64,000 bases of DNA, taken from the NCBI GenBank assembly GCA_037962975.1, contig CM075671.1:11579001-11643000 (forward strand). Reading direction: 5' to 3'. The DNA comes from Clitoria ternatea (Eukaryota; Streptophyta; Magnoliopsida; Fabales; Fabaceae). The position numbers and the translations under genes are program-made. Under the pieces are notes generated by a model. It saw only the letters and a list, made by a program, of their open reading frames with translations. It had not been told where the DNA came from and ran no database searches. Positions 9,527 through 23,070 of this stretch are shown piece by piece; within the stretch, counting starts at the first letter, position 1; every line of letters starts with the position of its first letter.

Positions 9527-11823
9527 TGTAACGTCCTAGGTTATTTTTGCATTTATTTTTATTCAAACGATTACGTCTTACAATAAATTTTTCCTTTTCT
9601 TAAAAAAAAATAATCGATATTTAGAGAAAAAGCAATTTAATTTGAAAACAACGGATGGGAGAAAGGGAAATCAGGGCGTCTCGCTTGAGCGAAGCCCCTA
9701 CTCGTCTAAGCGAGATTCCGAACTCTCACTTAGACGAGGTGCTATTCGTTGAACGAACACCTTTCGCACATCGGATTATACAAAACATGCAACCGGACTC
9801 CCAAAACTTCGCTCTAACAAATGGTCCTGTGAACCCAAGGAGTTACCATAGCTACCATGAAAACATATGCACATAACAGTAATATATTTTTGAAATATAT
9901 TTTTCATTCGATCCGGTCTTAATTAAACACAACTAATAATTATAATACGAAGTTTTTATACACACATAAGACTCTATAAAGAGTCACTCAAATTCATTTG
10001 GACCCTGGCACCGTTCTCCCCCTTGGCGCGGCTCCATGACTCCTTCCCCCTCCCTGTCTCTGGTTACTAAAAAAAAATATGCAAGGGTGAGTGTTTGGCA
10101 TTATAATTAATATAGAACGGAATTTAAAACTATACATGCATATTGATACAAACACATCAAGCATCACCTGTAAGTAAGCACACCGAAACATAGTGTATTA
10201 CATGCAATAACTAAATTAAACCAATAACACAATTCCATCACATTCATCGCATTCATCACATTCTTCACATTCATCACAACTGACTCTCATACAATCTGAC
10301 TCCTAGTATCCGGATACTAAAGGATTGGCCTTCAGCTGGGGGTCCTACTTGACACCCCGTGAACCCTGCTTGGTTCACCGAGTCCTGCTTGACTCTCCAC
10401 CTCGACTACTGGGTCCTACTTGACCACTGGGTAGCTCAACTGGGCACGAAAACCACGGGAGCCGGAAATGAGGGGCTATCATATACCGTCGGCCATCCCA
10501 TACCATATAATCATTCAACAGTTTACCTTTCACATAATAATATCAATTCCTCATCACTCGGGTAGCCTGCTTGCTAACCCTTCGTCACATAACACTGATG
10601 ATTTCACACTAGATATCACAAGATCATACATGATAAACTCATCCACATCCGATCCTTCACTAATTAATGTACTCAGTCACACATGCACAAACATAAACAC
10701 ACAACTATGTTTAGCAACATTTTTCTTAACTTGTTTACGTTACCTCAATGGCCTGATTAAGAAGCGAGTCCTATTCTAATTAATTATAACCCGAACACCC
10801 CCCTTACTTTGGTTCCACGCTTCGATGATCTGCTCTCTGTGCCGATTTCTTTCTCTGAGCACCGGTTCTGCAGTCTCAACTCCTTCACTCAGTCCTCCGT
10901 TGCTTAGCCTACTACCTATAAATCATAAAGTATAGCTCATCACCTCAACGTCCTTAGTTCATGGACTACATTTGAGCTCACACTCACAGAGGAGTGGAGA
11001 ACAGCCACAAATATAGCCATGCATGGCTCTTAACGGTCAAAGAATAAAAGAAATAAGGGAATTACAATTAGATTGGATCAGTAGACTCACCTTGAAGTCC
11101 CGATCACAGGAATGGGGTTAAATTGAAGTTTAGACACAAATGGAGTCCCTCTCCAGCGCATGCAAATCAGCGTTAAGAGAGGAGAGAAAAACGAAAGAGG
11201 AGGAATAGACCAACAGCAAGGTAACTTGTAAAATAATGAAGAGGGAAAGAAGAGAATTTCCTTATATATATAGCTCATGGGCAAGATCGTCTTTTCCTTT
11301 ATTTTATTTGTATTCTTACTAAATTTAATCAATTTTTCACTATTTTAAACTATTGCATAGTTATCAAATCAATTACACGTGTTTATTCCCTCAACGTTTA
11401 ACTATTCACAATCCTCTAATAATTCGCAAGAGTATAGGCCCGATATAAATATCGGCCCCCGACGTCCTAACTTAGTGTCCATACCTCGGAAATCCGAGCT
11501 ACAACCTGATAGATCGGATATCTCATCCGTGCTCACCTCATGGTTACGTATATCCGTTGTTTCAGTCATTATGAGGTTAATCCGAGCTATGACCCCGTGT
11601 GAGGCGCTCTCCTCACAACGGTTCGGACCACACCACCTAACTCTGTCCGCTCTTCTCCTACATTCCCGATCTTTAACTCCGCTTGCTCGCTTCAAATACC
11701 GATCTCGACACCGGCTTTTCCAATCTTTGGCTCGGACAGAATAAATATTAAATAAAACTTCTAAAATATTTACTAACATTTCCCATTTCTTATAATTCTC
11801 ATTAAAACATCAGGGATGTTATA
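9527..11823 (-). repeat. 3' LTR of the Tekay-like element
   Basis: On the plus strand it runs from TGTAACGTCC to GATGTTATA. The terminal CA seen in the partner LTR is TA here, a single change. It contains CTCGCTTGAGCGAA-like palindromic motifs near 9680-9740, shared in style with the solo LTR at 43512. Small ORFs such as 10468-10779 recur in both LTRs and are not genes. Confidence 0.92.
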
Positions 11824-11840
11824 TCCACCCCCCCTAAAAG
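11824..11840 (-). other. Polypurine tract of the Tekay-like element
   Basis: On the minus strand CTTTTAGGGGGGGTGGA directly abuts the 3' LTR. It primes plus-strand DNA synthesis in LTR elements. Confidence 0.85.
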
Positions 11841-11858
11841 GAGATTTCGTCCCCGAAA

Positions 11859-14800
11859 TCAGTGTTCCGGTTGGAAAAGATGAGGGTACATTCGTCTCAT
11901 ATCGGATTCTAACTCCCAAGTGTAGTTTATCCAATGTAAATTTTGCCACTTCACCTTCACCAGCGGTACCTTCTTGTTCCTTAACCGTTTGGTTTGATGC
12001 TCTTCAATACCGATTGGTACCGCCTCCACCGTCAAGTTCTCCTTCACTTCAATGGAGTCACTTGGTACAATCATGGTATCACACGGAATGTAGGCTCGAA
12101 GTTGCGATACGTGGAACACGTTGTGAATGTTAGTCAACGATTGGGGAAGATCCAGTCGATAAGCGACTTCACTAATCCGTTCTAGTATTTGGTATGGTCC
12201 AATGTACTTCGGATTAAGCTTTTGACTCTTAAAAATTCGACCTACACCCTTAGTCGGTGAAATTCTTAGGAACACCCAATCACCCACTTGGAATTCAAGG
12301 GGTCTGTGTCGATTGTCATAATAACTCTTTTGACGGTCTTGAGCAATTTTTATCTTCTCTCGGATTAAAGCGATTTGTTCGTTCATCTCTTGAATCATCT
12401 CAGGCCCCAGATGAAGGGCATCGCCGTTCTCATTCCAACATAATGGAGTACGACATTTCCGACCATAAAGAGCTTCGTATGGAGCCATCCCAATGCTGCT
12501 GTGGTAACTGTTATTATATGCAAATTCCACCAAGGGCAAGTATTTCTCCCATGATCCTTCCTGTTCCAGTACACGTGCCCTTAACATATCTTCAAGAGTC
12601 TATATAGTCTGTTCTGATTGGCCATCGGTTTGGGGATGGTAGGCTGAACTCAATTTGAGCTCAGTACCCAATTGTTGTTGTAAACTCCCCCAAAACCTTG
12701 AAGTGAATCGGGGATCCCGATCGGAGATAATGCTTGAGGGCACACCATGTAGTCGTACGACCTCAGCAATGTACAACTTAGCTAATCGATCTAGCGACCA
12801 CTTCATATTTATTGCCAGAAAATGCGCACTTTTGGTTAGTCGATCTACAATCACCCAAATCGCATTGTATCCGGTTTGAGTGCGGGGTAGTCTGGACACG
12901 AAGTCTATGGTGATACCTTCCCACTTCCAGATCGGAATTTCTGGAGGTCGAAGCAAACCTGGAGGTCGTTGATGCTCAACCTTGCACTTCTGGCATATCA
13001 CACAGGATTTCACATACTCGATTATTGCCTTCTTCATGTTTGGCCACCAGAATTCCTTTCTTAAGTCATGATACATTTTGGTTACTCCCGGATGTATACT
13101 TAGAGAGCTCTTGTGTGCTTCTGATAACACCGCCTGCCTGAAATCTCCATGTGCAGGCACCACTACTCGGTTCCTGAATCTCCATATATCATCATTACCC
13201 CTATTTATCTCCACATTTTTGCCTTGGGTCTGAGTATCAATCAGCCTCAGTAACTCTTTATCGTCTTTTTGTGCAGCTACCATCGACTCCAGAAATTCGT
13301 TGGAGATTTTTAACATTCCGATTATCATTCGGTTTGGTGCGTTCATAACAACTCCAAGATTCATATCTCTAAAGCTTTCCAGCAATTCCTGTTCTCTACC
13401 CATTAGGTAAGCCACATGCAGTACCTTCCTGCTTAGCGCATCTGCCACAACATTCGCTTTGCCCGGGTGATACTTCAAATCGAAGTCATAATCCTTCAAA
13501 TACTCTACCCATCTCCTCTGTCTCATATTTAACTCCTTTTGATCAAATAAGTACTTTAGACTCTTGTGATCACTGAATACTACAAAGCGAGCTCCATACA
13601 AATAATGACGCCAAATCTTCAGCGCGTACACTACTGCTGCAAGTTCCAGATCGTGAGTCGGGTAATTCTCCTCATGTGGCCTCAATTGCCTCGAAGCATA
13701 AGCAATTTCCCGATCAGCTTGCATCAACACACACCCCAATCCAAATTTGGATGCATCACAATATACTTCAAATTCCTGTGTTACATCGGGCAGTGCAAGC
13801 ACAGGGGCAGTCGTTAAACATCGCTTAAGGGTTTGGAAGCTTAATTCACACTTCTCCGACCACACGAAGGGGTTTCCTTTCCTTGTTAACCGAGTCAGAG
13901 GGAGTGTTATCCGAGAGAACCCCTCTATGAAACGTCGATAGTATCCAGCTAATCCGAGGAAACTCCTAATTTCAGTTATTGATTTCGGCCTCTCCCAAGC
14001 CATAACCGCCTCAATTTTTGTCGGATCAACTGAGATTCCCTCTTGAGAAATTATATGCCCCAAGAATTGTACACTACTCCTCCAGAAATCACACTTAGAT
14101 AATTTAGCGTACAACTTCTTCTCACGAAGTACTTGTAAAACAAGTCGAAGATGTTGAGCATACTCCTTGTCCGACCTCGAATATACCAAAATATCATCAA
14201 TGAATACTACCACAAACTGGTCCAAGTACGGTTGAAAAGTCTGATTCATATAATCCATAAAAATGGCAGGAGCGTTTGTTACTCCAAAGGGCATTACTAC
14301 GTACTCGAAGTGCCCATAACGAGTCCGAAATGCTGTCTTTGGGATATCCTCCGACCTCACTCGGATTTGGTGGTATCCCGACCTCAAGTCAATCTTAGAG
14401 AACACAACGGCGCCTCGCAACTGGTCCAGTAAATCATCAATCCGAGGTAATGGATATTTATTTTTGATTGTCAGTTTGTTCAGCTGCCGGTAATCAATGC
14501 ACATCCGCATACTACCGTCCTTCTTCTTTACCAGTAACACCGGAGCGCCCCAGGGTGAAGCACTGGGTCGAATAAAGCCTTTTTCTAATAATTCGTTCAC
14601 TTGTTTCTTCACTTCGGTTAATTCCACCGAAGACATTCTATATGGCGCTCGGGACACCGGTTCTGCCCCGGGAATCAAGTCAATAGAGAAATCAATCTCT
14701 CGACTGGGAGGTAGCTCCGGAATTTCTTCCGGAAAAACATCAGAAAATTCACAAACAATCGGAATATCACTTAGCAGGAGGTTATGCCGGCCCTCCGAAG

Positions 14801-16274
14801 CGAATAAAACAACATACGTGGTTAAGACATCGCTCACCCCGTTCTTCACGTCAAGTTCCTGGGAGAAAACAATATTCTTCCGATAACAGTCGACCAACAC
14901 ATGATTAGCAGCAAGCCAATCAAGACCTAGAATGACGTCTAAGTCCTTCAAGGGCATACAAATAAAATTCACACGAAAAGTACGAGCTTCTATTTGCATC
15001 GGCAGTTCCCTACACACTGTAGTTGCACGGAAAGTAGAACCAGTTGGAGTGGAAACAATAAGAGCGTTCTCCATTAAACTGATTGGTAGACCAAGCCGTC
15101 GCACACAACTTTCCAAAATAAAGGAATGGGTGGCACCTGAATCATAAATCACATCAACCAGATAACCACAGATGAGGCACTTACCCTGTACCAGATTGTC
15201 ATTCCTCGTAGCCTCTGAAGCATCAAATGCAAATACACGCCCAGTCATGGCGTTCTGAGCATCGCTAGATTGGGCGTCATATCTTCCAGCTTGTGGGTTC
15301 CCTCTACCAGCTCCATTCCGACCTCCTCTCGAGAAGTTGGAACCCCGGTTCCCAGAAGAGTTAGTTCGGTTATCCGTCCTGCCCTGCTGCTGCCTCTGAG
15401 GGCAATCGGGCCTGAGGTGCCCTGGTCGTCCACACTGGAAGCACACAATCTGATTAGCTTGGCAATGTTTGGCAATGTGTCCTTCCTGACCACAATTGTA
15501 GCATGTACGATTCCCAGGGGGATTACCCGATCGACCAGTGGAACCCCGACCAGAGGAGGATGAGGAGGTAGCAGAAGACTTGCCACCCCGAAAGAATTGA
15601 CTCATCCTCTTGAAATTGAATCCTTTTGCCTTCAGTGGCTTTTTATCTCTCGGCTGAGACATCCGTTGTAACTGCACCTCTTCAGTTAGTCTTGCCTTGT
15701 TCACCAGGGTTGGGTAGTCCCTAATCTCCATCGGTACGATTACACTACGGAGCTCAATCCGTAGTCCAGCTTCGTATTTGGCGCACTTGCTACCTTCAGT
15801 CCTTTCTAACGAGAAAGGGTGGTAAAAATCACACAGCTCATCAAACTTGCTGGTGTACTCAGCTACAGACATCCGGTCTTGCTCTAACTTCAGGAATTCC
15901 ATTTCTTTCCAGATTTTGTAGTTGTCTGGGAAGTATTTAACAAGGAACCTCCTTCGAAAATTCACCCATACCAACGGCTCATTAGCTGCGTTCATCTGCA
16001 CCTTCATACGGGACCACCATACTCTAGCCTCATCTTTTAGTTGGTAACTAGCAAATAAAACCTTTTGCTCTTCAGAGCACTCAAAATATTCAAAAACCTG
16101 CTCGATATCCCTAATCCAGATATACGCCCCATCATAGTTGTGTCCCCCTTTGTAAGTCGGAGGATTCCTTTTCAGGAATTTATCCAGAGTAGGACCGGAC
16201 TCGGTCCTACTCATCAGCTGAGTAAATCTAGAGAAGAAATCATCTCTTCCCCCAGAACTAGTCTCTCCGGACAT
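11859..16274 (-). pseudogene. Tekay-like gag-pol polyprotein, one internal stop
   Basis: The frame starts at the ATG at 16274, about 215 nt after the primer-binding site. Approximate residue order: gag (1-310) with two CCHC knuckles (CYNCGQEGHIAKHC near 258-271 and CFQCGRPGHLRPDC near 278-291); aspartic protease with DSGATHS (about 378-384); reverse transcriptase with VVFIDDILVYS (about 689-699); RNase H starting FEVYCDASKFGLG; and integrase with an HHCC-type zinc segment, ITIDF, IISDRDPRF and HPQTDGQSEQ. A TAG at 12600-12602 ends this 1224-codon part. The same frame resumes and runs 242 codons from the next ATG (12587) to 11859, giving the integrase C-terminus and a chromodomain-like tail (KVPLVKVKWQ, TWELESDM). 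No frameshift was seen, so the break is a single nonsense change in an otherwise intact gene. Confidence 0.93.
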
Positions 16275-16489
16275 TTAGTAATTCTACAATAAGCAAACAC
16301 ATCACCATTAATAACCAAGATCAGTAAGGGGATCGTAAATTTACCTTATATTCATAGAATACTACGCCAGTGGAGTGCCAAGGGAACGATGCCAGACCAC
16401 ACACAATCTCAACACAACAAAATACAATTAACTTTCATAAAACTATCACATTCACTAGATCGGCCCACACACCGGCTCTAGAAAGAACC

Positions 16490-16501
16490 GCTCTGATACC
16501 A
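16490..16501 (-). other. Primer-binding site for tRNA-iMet (Tekay-like element)
   Basis: On the minus strand TGGTATCAGAGC lies two bases inside the 5' LTR. It is the standard complement of the plant initiator methionine tRNA 3' end. Confidence 0.92.
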
Positions 16502-16503
16502 AG

Positions 16504-18799
16504 TGTAACGTCCTAGGTTATTTTTGCATTTATTTTTATTCAAAAGATTACGTCTTACAATAAATTTTTCCTTTTCTTAAAAAAAAATAATCAATATTTA
16601 GAGAAAAAGTAATTTAATTTGAAAACAACGGATGGGAGAAAGGGAAATCAGGGCGTCTCGCTTGAGCGAAGCCCCTACTCGTCTAAGCGAGATTCCGGAC
16701 TCTCACTTAGACGAGGTGCTATTCGTTGAACGAACACCTTTCGCACATCGGATTATACAAAACATGCAACCGAACTCCCAAAACTTCGCTCTAACAAATG
16801 GTCCTGTGAACCCAAGGAGTTACCATAGCTACCATGAAAACATATGCACATAACAGTAATATATTTTTGAAATATATTTTTCATTCGATCCGGTCTTAAT
16901 TAAACACAACTAATAATTATAATACGAAGTTTTTATACACACATAAGACTCTATAAAGAGTCACTCAAATTCATTTGGACCCTGGCACCGTTCTCCCCCT
17001 TGGCGCGGCTCCATGACTCCTTCCCCCTCCCTGTCTCTGGTTACTAAAAAAAATATGCAAGGGTGAGTGTTTGGCATTATAATTAATATAGAACGGAATT
17101 TAACACTATACATGCATATTGATACAAACACATCAAGCATCACCTGTAAGTAAGCACACCGAAACATAGTGTATTACATGTAATAACTAAATTAAACCAA
17201 TTACACAATTCCATCACATTCATCGCATTCATCACATTCTTCACATTCATCACAACTGACTCTCATACAATCTGACTCCTAGTATCCGGATACTAAAGGA
17301 TTGGCCTTCAGCTGGGGGTCCTACTTGACACCCCGTGAACCCTGCTTGGTTCACCGAGTCCTGCTTGACTCTCCACCTCGACCACTGAGTCCTACTTGAC
17401 CACTGGGTAGCTCAACTGGGCACGAAAACCACGGGAGCCGGAAATGAGGGGCTATCATATACCGTCGGCCATCCCATACCACATAATCATTCAACAGTTT
17501 ACCTTTCACATAATAATATCAATTCCTCATCACTCGGGTAGCCTGCTTGCTAACCCTTCATCACATAACACTGATCATTTCACACTAGATATCACAAGAT
17601 CATACATGATAAACTCATCCACATCCGATCCTTCACTAATTAATGTACTCAGTCACACATGCATAAACATAAACACACAACTACGTTTAGCAACATTTTT
17701 CTTAACTTGTTTACGTTACCTCAATGGCCTGATTAAGAAGCGAGTCCTATTCTAATTAATTATAACCCGAACACCCCCCTTACTTTGGTTCCACGCTTCG
17801 ATGATCTGCTCTCTGTGCCGATTTCTTTCTCTGAGCACCGGTTCTGCAGTCTCAACTCCTTCACTCAGTCCTCCGTTGCTTAGCCTACTACCTACGAATC
17901 ATAAAGTATAGCTCATCACCTCAACGTCCTTAGTTCATGGACTACATTTGAGCTCACACTCACAGAGGAGTGGAGAACAGCCACAAATATAGCCATGCAT
18001 GGCTCTTAACGGTCAAAGAATAAAAGAAATAAGGGAATTACAATTGGATTGGATCAGTAGACACACCTTGAAGTCCCGATCACAGGAATGGGGTTAAATT
18101 GAAGTTTAGACACAAATGGAGTCCCTCTCCAGCGCATACAAATCAGCGTTAAGAGAGGAGAGAAAAATGAAAGAGGAGGAATAGACCAACAGCAAGGTAA
18201 CTTGTAAAATAATGAAGAGGGAAAGAAGAGAATTTCCTTATATATATAGCTCATGGGCAAGATCGTCTTTTCCTTTATTTTATTTGTATTCTTACTAAAT
18301 TTAATCAATTTTTCACTATTTTAAACTATTGCATAGTTATCAAATCAATTACACGTGTTTATTCCCTCAACGTTTAAGTATTCACAATCCTCTAATAATT
18401 CGCAAGAGTATAGGCCTGATATAAATATCGGCCCCCGACGTCCTAACTTAGTGTCCATACCTCAGAAATCCGAGCTACAACCTGATAGATCGGATATCTC
18501 ATCCGTGCTCACCTCATGGTTACGTATATCCGTTGTTTCAGTCATTATGAGGTTAATCCGGGCTATGACCCCGTGTGAGGCGCTCTCCTCACAACGGTTC
18601 GGACCACACCACCTAACTCTGTCCGCTCTTCTCCTACATTCCCGATCTTTAACTCCGCCTGCTCGCTTCAGATACTGATCTCGACACCGGCTTTTCCAAT
18701 CTTTGGCTCGGACAGAATAAATATTAAATAAAACTTCTAAAATATTTACTAACATTTCCCATTTCTTATAATTCTCATTAAAACATCAGGGATGTTACA
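16504..18799 (-). repeat. 5' LTR of the Tekay-like element
   Basis: The plus strand reads TGTAACGTCC to GATGTTACA, with intact TG/CA ends. A TATATATATA run at about 18238-18248 (minus strand) may be the LTR TATA box. It is followed at 18800-18804 by the TSD CCATG. Confidence 0.93.
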
Positions 18800-18804
18800 C
18801 CATG

Positions 18805-21800
18805 CGCGTGCCTGGTAATTCATGAGTGATCTAGAAATTTTGCCATTTAATTCCATAGGAGCGGCCCTACTCCACACTCACATAGGTGTTTTCATCAAGT
18901 GTATAATGCACTTTTATACACCACCCATAAGGGATATGAAAATAATTAAAAGCTTTCAAGCTTAACCATCATCCAGTGCAGTCTAGCACTTATCACATAC
19001 ACCATAGGAAGAGAAAAAGGAAATAGTGCTAGCAAGACCAACTAAGTGACTTGTTATTACCCATATGAACCTTCTTCATGGGATCTCCAATCATAAAGGT
19101 TGGGTTACCATCACCGTTGGTTACAAATGGCTCAAGTCTCATTCCCCTCGGTGTTTGACTCACTAGTTTTTCACTTTGTGAGATTCATGACCAAACAATT
19201 TTGATCCATGATTTATAACTACATTACTTGGTTATAATATACATGTACATATCTCGAGATCTCAATATAAATACTATTATTTATTTTTGCCTATTGGCAA
19301 TCACAATATACAACTTAGGAAGACACATTTCTTCTATATTTATGCTAATTAAAATTTCTTAATTAATTAGCCTTAAAATTTTACCAAGTGATAAACTTGG
19401 CCTTCAATTCAGTTTAGGCTACACAATCTACTTGATAAATTTCAAGTGACGATTTTCTTTAGAGTAAACTAAATTACATGAAATGAAATTTAGTCTCGAC
19501 TAAATTAAATTAGTCAACATCACCATGTCAATAACATAGTGGAAAACTCCAAATAGACTAAATTAAATTAGTCAACATCACTATATTAATAACATAGTGG
19601 AAAATTCCAAATTAAGGAATATCATTACTCATCTCTTTCAAGAGTAAAATAATTTCAATTTGAATTTGTTCTCGTTTAATATTGGATTCAAACAACGTCA
19701 CCATAACATTAGTATGATGGAAATTTTCAACATATACTGTCATGACACCATAATTTATAGTTTCTCTCAAACACTTCATGAATCCAATAAACACCACACA
19801 TAAAAATTTATGATTTTATAAAAATCAATCAACTCACATAAACCAAAGTTCTTAGTATTTTTTTCCAACTCTCGCAATTGACTCAGTCCTTATCTCAAAT
19901 CAACAAATTAATATTATAGTTCTGATCAAGATAAGTATTTAACCATATTAATTTTATGGTTAACCAATCATGCATATCATAGACTCATCATTCATCATAA
20001 GTATGTGGCACAATCAGGCATAATTCATGCTTATAGCAACTGAACATTCCATAATCAACAAATAATTCAACATGTATATGTTTCACTCATTTCAGCCACA
20101 CCTTCTTAATAGAATAGAGTTAATTATCACATTTGATTTCATACATGCTTGAATCTAATTTCATACTTTTCTAATTCAACACATCATTCATGGTTATAGC
20201 AACAATTGTACAATTTTAATAAAATTATCACCACACATATGCTTTTCAACGGCCACATTAATAATTCATTTCTTAATCAGAATTTAACAATCACAACAAA
20301 TTCTAACATTATACTTTTGTACTCATAATTTCTATATCTTATAGCAACATAAGCAATTGAAATTTGTTGCACATTAAATATAAAGAAACACAACATTTCA
20401 CATTTGGTGTAATATCTCTATAAGTTATTTAGACAATTCTATTACAATTAGTACACTCAACTTATATGATACGTGACCATATATATCATTCTCAAAATTT
20501 TACTTGATAAAACAAGTCACTTATTTAACTCATCAATTAATAAGCTAAGGACTATGAGCACAAGATATCACTTATACAACCAAGCTTAAAATCAACATAG
20601 TAAGACCATAAATATTAACAAATACTTTCCATTCAAAGTATAAAAACAACTTAGCTTGTGATAGATTATTTAGATACTTGGAACGACTTAAGTTCAGCAA
20701 TTTTAACAACACATTCAATAGCAACTGAAACAGTAATAACTCAAGTAGTAACAATTGTAGCAATATAGCAGAGTAATACAACAAATAAGTCTTCGATTAT
20801 AGCATTCATGCAATTTCATGTAAATAGTTATTAGCAATCGTTACTACATCACAACACCTATAACCATTATAGGAAGCAATTTATATCAAAATTTTGAAGT
20901 TCCATATTTTATAATGGATCAGACCAAAACAAAATAATTAAAAATAATAATAAGAGTAAGCATTCTTTTTTAACTCAATATATTATAATATTTTAAATAT
21001 TCAATTATTGAAATAATTATGCTCACAATGATTTTAATCCAGTAACCATAAAAAAAATTATTGTCACCTCAACTAATAACATATTGCTATTAACAATAAA
21101 ATCATGAGTTCACAAAACTCAATAAGCTCTCAACAATTTGGATGTAGACATACTAGGCAACACATACACATCTTTTAATTTAATGGTATCATTATAAAGG
21201 ATCCCTATTGATATTGTACTTCATAATTCAAACTTCTTGAGAAGTTTCTCAAAATTGTCTTTTATGATAGCTTTACACTATCATACTTCCTTATAATTAT
21301 AAACATTTTTGTTGCCTCCAAATTTATTGAGTTAAGCTCTTCAATCATTTTTTTAAACATTTTATACAATGCCATAATCATGATTTAAAAGTCATCACAA
21401 AATTTCACCTATTTGATGCTTCAAATCAATACCCACGACATAATAGAAATAAGGAAAGAGATGTATCTAGCAAGTATAGGCTATATTCTTTATAAAATTC
21501 CGCCTTATACGTACCCATTAGATATTGTATTTCATTAGATGGTTCATTGCCTCTTCCCTAAACATATAGACAGCTATACTACTAGATTTCAGTAACCTAA
21601 ACTCTATAAATCTCATCATATTAACTATATGATGACATACCAACATGCACTTCCACAACAATTTTATGGATTAAAAAAATATATATCTATAACTCCAGAA
21701 TTAAATTAAAAAAATTGTAATTAAAAAAACAGCAACAACAACAAAACAACCATGATTGCATGGATCTGATCCAAAATCTTAATAGTAAGTTTGGTTCCCA

Positions 21801-22666
21801 CTTGATTAACCAAAACGTAAATTTAGCCTGGAGTTCATCATGCTTAGAGTGCACAATCAATAAGATAATTCAAAAACCAACAGCATGGAACTAATGTAGG
21901 GAAAACTCGAATTCAAAACTCAATACAATTATTTCACCCAAATAATATGTAGTCAACACGCAAACTTATTGCTATAAACAAACTAATCAAGCAAAAGCTC
22001 ATATTACTAAAAATTTTGATTTTGCCTTAATCCTATCTAGATATCTGATCTAGAAACCAATTCTCTTTATCAACAAGTACACTAATTTTTATTTTATTTT
22101 ATTTTTCATAAATATTACTGCTTGACAGATATGTAAAACCTCAAAAAAGTTAAACACAACATAATATCAAATTAGGAAAAGGAAGTTAAACCTGAATTTC
22201 TGAGAACCTTAACACGCTTCCTTTTCTTTATTCTTGGCTTGGGATGTGGTAGAGAGAAATCGGTGGCGGCAACCGAAGGAACGCGGAGGTGGCCAGAATA
22301 GTGGTGACTCTGGGAAATGGCACGTGCGGAGAGTGCAGACTCCACTGTTAAGCATGTTTGGAGTTCCAGTGCGTGTGTGAGAGAGAAAGGTGTGGCTGCA
22401 GTGTGAGCTTTCCATGTTCAAACCAAGATAAACAAATATTACTGTGCATGTGCGACCGAATGCGCTGAAGCAGAAACTCCTAGCAGTCATTGCTCGTGTG
22501 TGGGGTTTTCTAAAATTGGGTTTAAAAATTTTAATTTTGGCAAAGAAACTTTTGGGATCAGGGATAAATTTGGTACCTTAATCAATTATAATTTTGGCCA
22601 AGGGACATCAAGGGGAAAGAAAATCAAGAATAAATCAGAAAAGAAAATCAATTAAATCCTTAAGAT
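18805..22666 (-). other. Non-coding interior of the layer-2 element
   Basis: This 3.9-kb AT-rich stretch has no ORF that resembles gag or pol. A short direct repeat (GACTAAATTAAATTAGTCAACATCAC) occurs at about 19498 and 19556. A higher-GC patch lies at 22200-22500. The stretch is continuous with 9259-9526 once the Tekay-like element is removed. Confidence 0.5.
22209..22490 (-). other. GC-richer 93-codon ORF next to the layer-2 5' LTR
   Basis: The minus-strand ORF begins MTARSFCFSAFG and is the only long open stretch in the layer-2 interior. Its base composition is clearly less AT-rich than its surroundings. It ends shortly before ATTCAG/GTTTAA, which could be a splice donor. No domain is recognised. 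It may be leader sequence or a captured host fragment transcribed from the adjacent LTR; coding status is doubtful. Confidence 0.25.
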
Positions 22667-23070
22667 TGTTGAGAGATATTCTTGATTTTTGATGTGCTAA
22701 GACGTGTGGTAACACTGTCCTTAAGGATTTATTCACCTAAGGCGTATCCCCCCAGGATATAACAGCTCCTTCTAGGATAGACCTAGGATCAGAACTAGCA
22801 GAAATAAATTTTTTATATAACCCAAGAACAAAGGAAACTTTATCTATGTTTTTGTATCTGTTATCTGTTTAGGGAGAGAGAAACTATTAATTAAAATAGG
22901 AGTGGAGTAGAGGTTAGTTAGATAATATCTGACTAAGTCAGAGATAATATCTAACCAACTTAGAGATAAGCTTTGATTAAGTCTAAAGATAAGATTTGAC
23001 TTAATCAAAGCTTATCTATAATTTATAAATAAGCTCATCAAAAATCAAGAATATCTCTCAACAATCTTAA
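22660..23070. repeat. Rearranged LTR copies with a 35-bp perfect inverted repeat
   Basis: A partial LTR (22667-23032) starts TGTTGAGAG like the left LTR but stops at ATAAATAA. An inverted copy of the LTR tip (23033-23063) follows, then the right LTR lacking its first 53 bp (23066-23468). The arms 22660-22694 and 23036-23070 are exact reverse complements. The arm includes ~7 bp of internal DNA, so it spans the LTR/internal junction. Confidence 0.8.

Larger units (their letters stand above)
9527..18799 (-). mobile_element. Layer 3: young Tekay-like chromovirus (Ty3/gypsy)
   Basis: This 9.27-kb element has two LTRs of about 2.3 kb, TSD CCATG on both sides, a tRNA-iMet primer-binding site, a purine tract and one gag-pol frame, all in minus-strand order. 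By hand count the LTRs differ at roughly 30 of about 2296 positions (about 1.3%), pointing to a recent insertion, well under a million years if usual plant rates apply. A C-terminal chromodomain-like tail and the RT sequence place it with Tekay/Del chromoviruses. One in-frame stop in the integrase region makes this copy defective. Confidence 0.93.

Noticed and set aside
10468..10779. A 103-codon plus-strand ORF repeated at 17444-17755
   Set aside because: Both copies lie at the same place in the two LTRs of the Tekay-like element, antisense to it; no domain. Conservation reflects recent LTR identity, not selection.
16490..16501. tRNA-like sequence
   Set aside because: Only the 12-nt complement of the initiator tRNA 3' end is present (also at 25527-25538); these are primer-binding sites, not tRNA genes. 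No tRNA or rRNA gene was recognised in the window.
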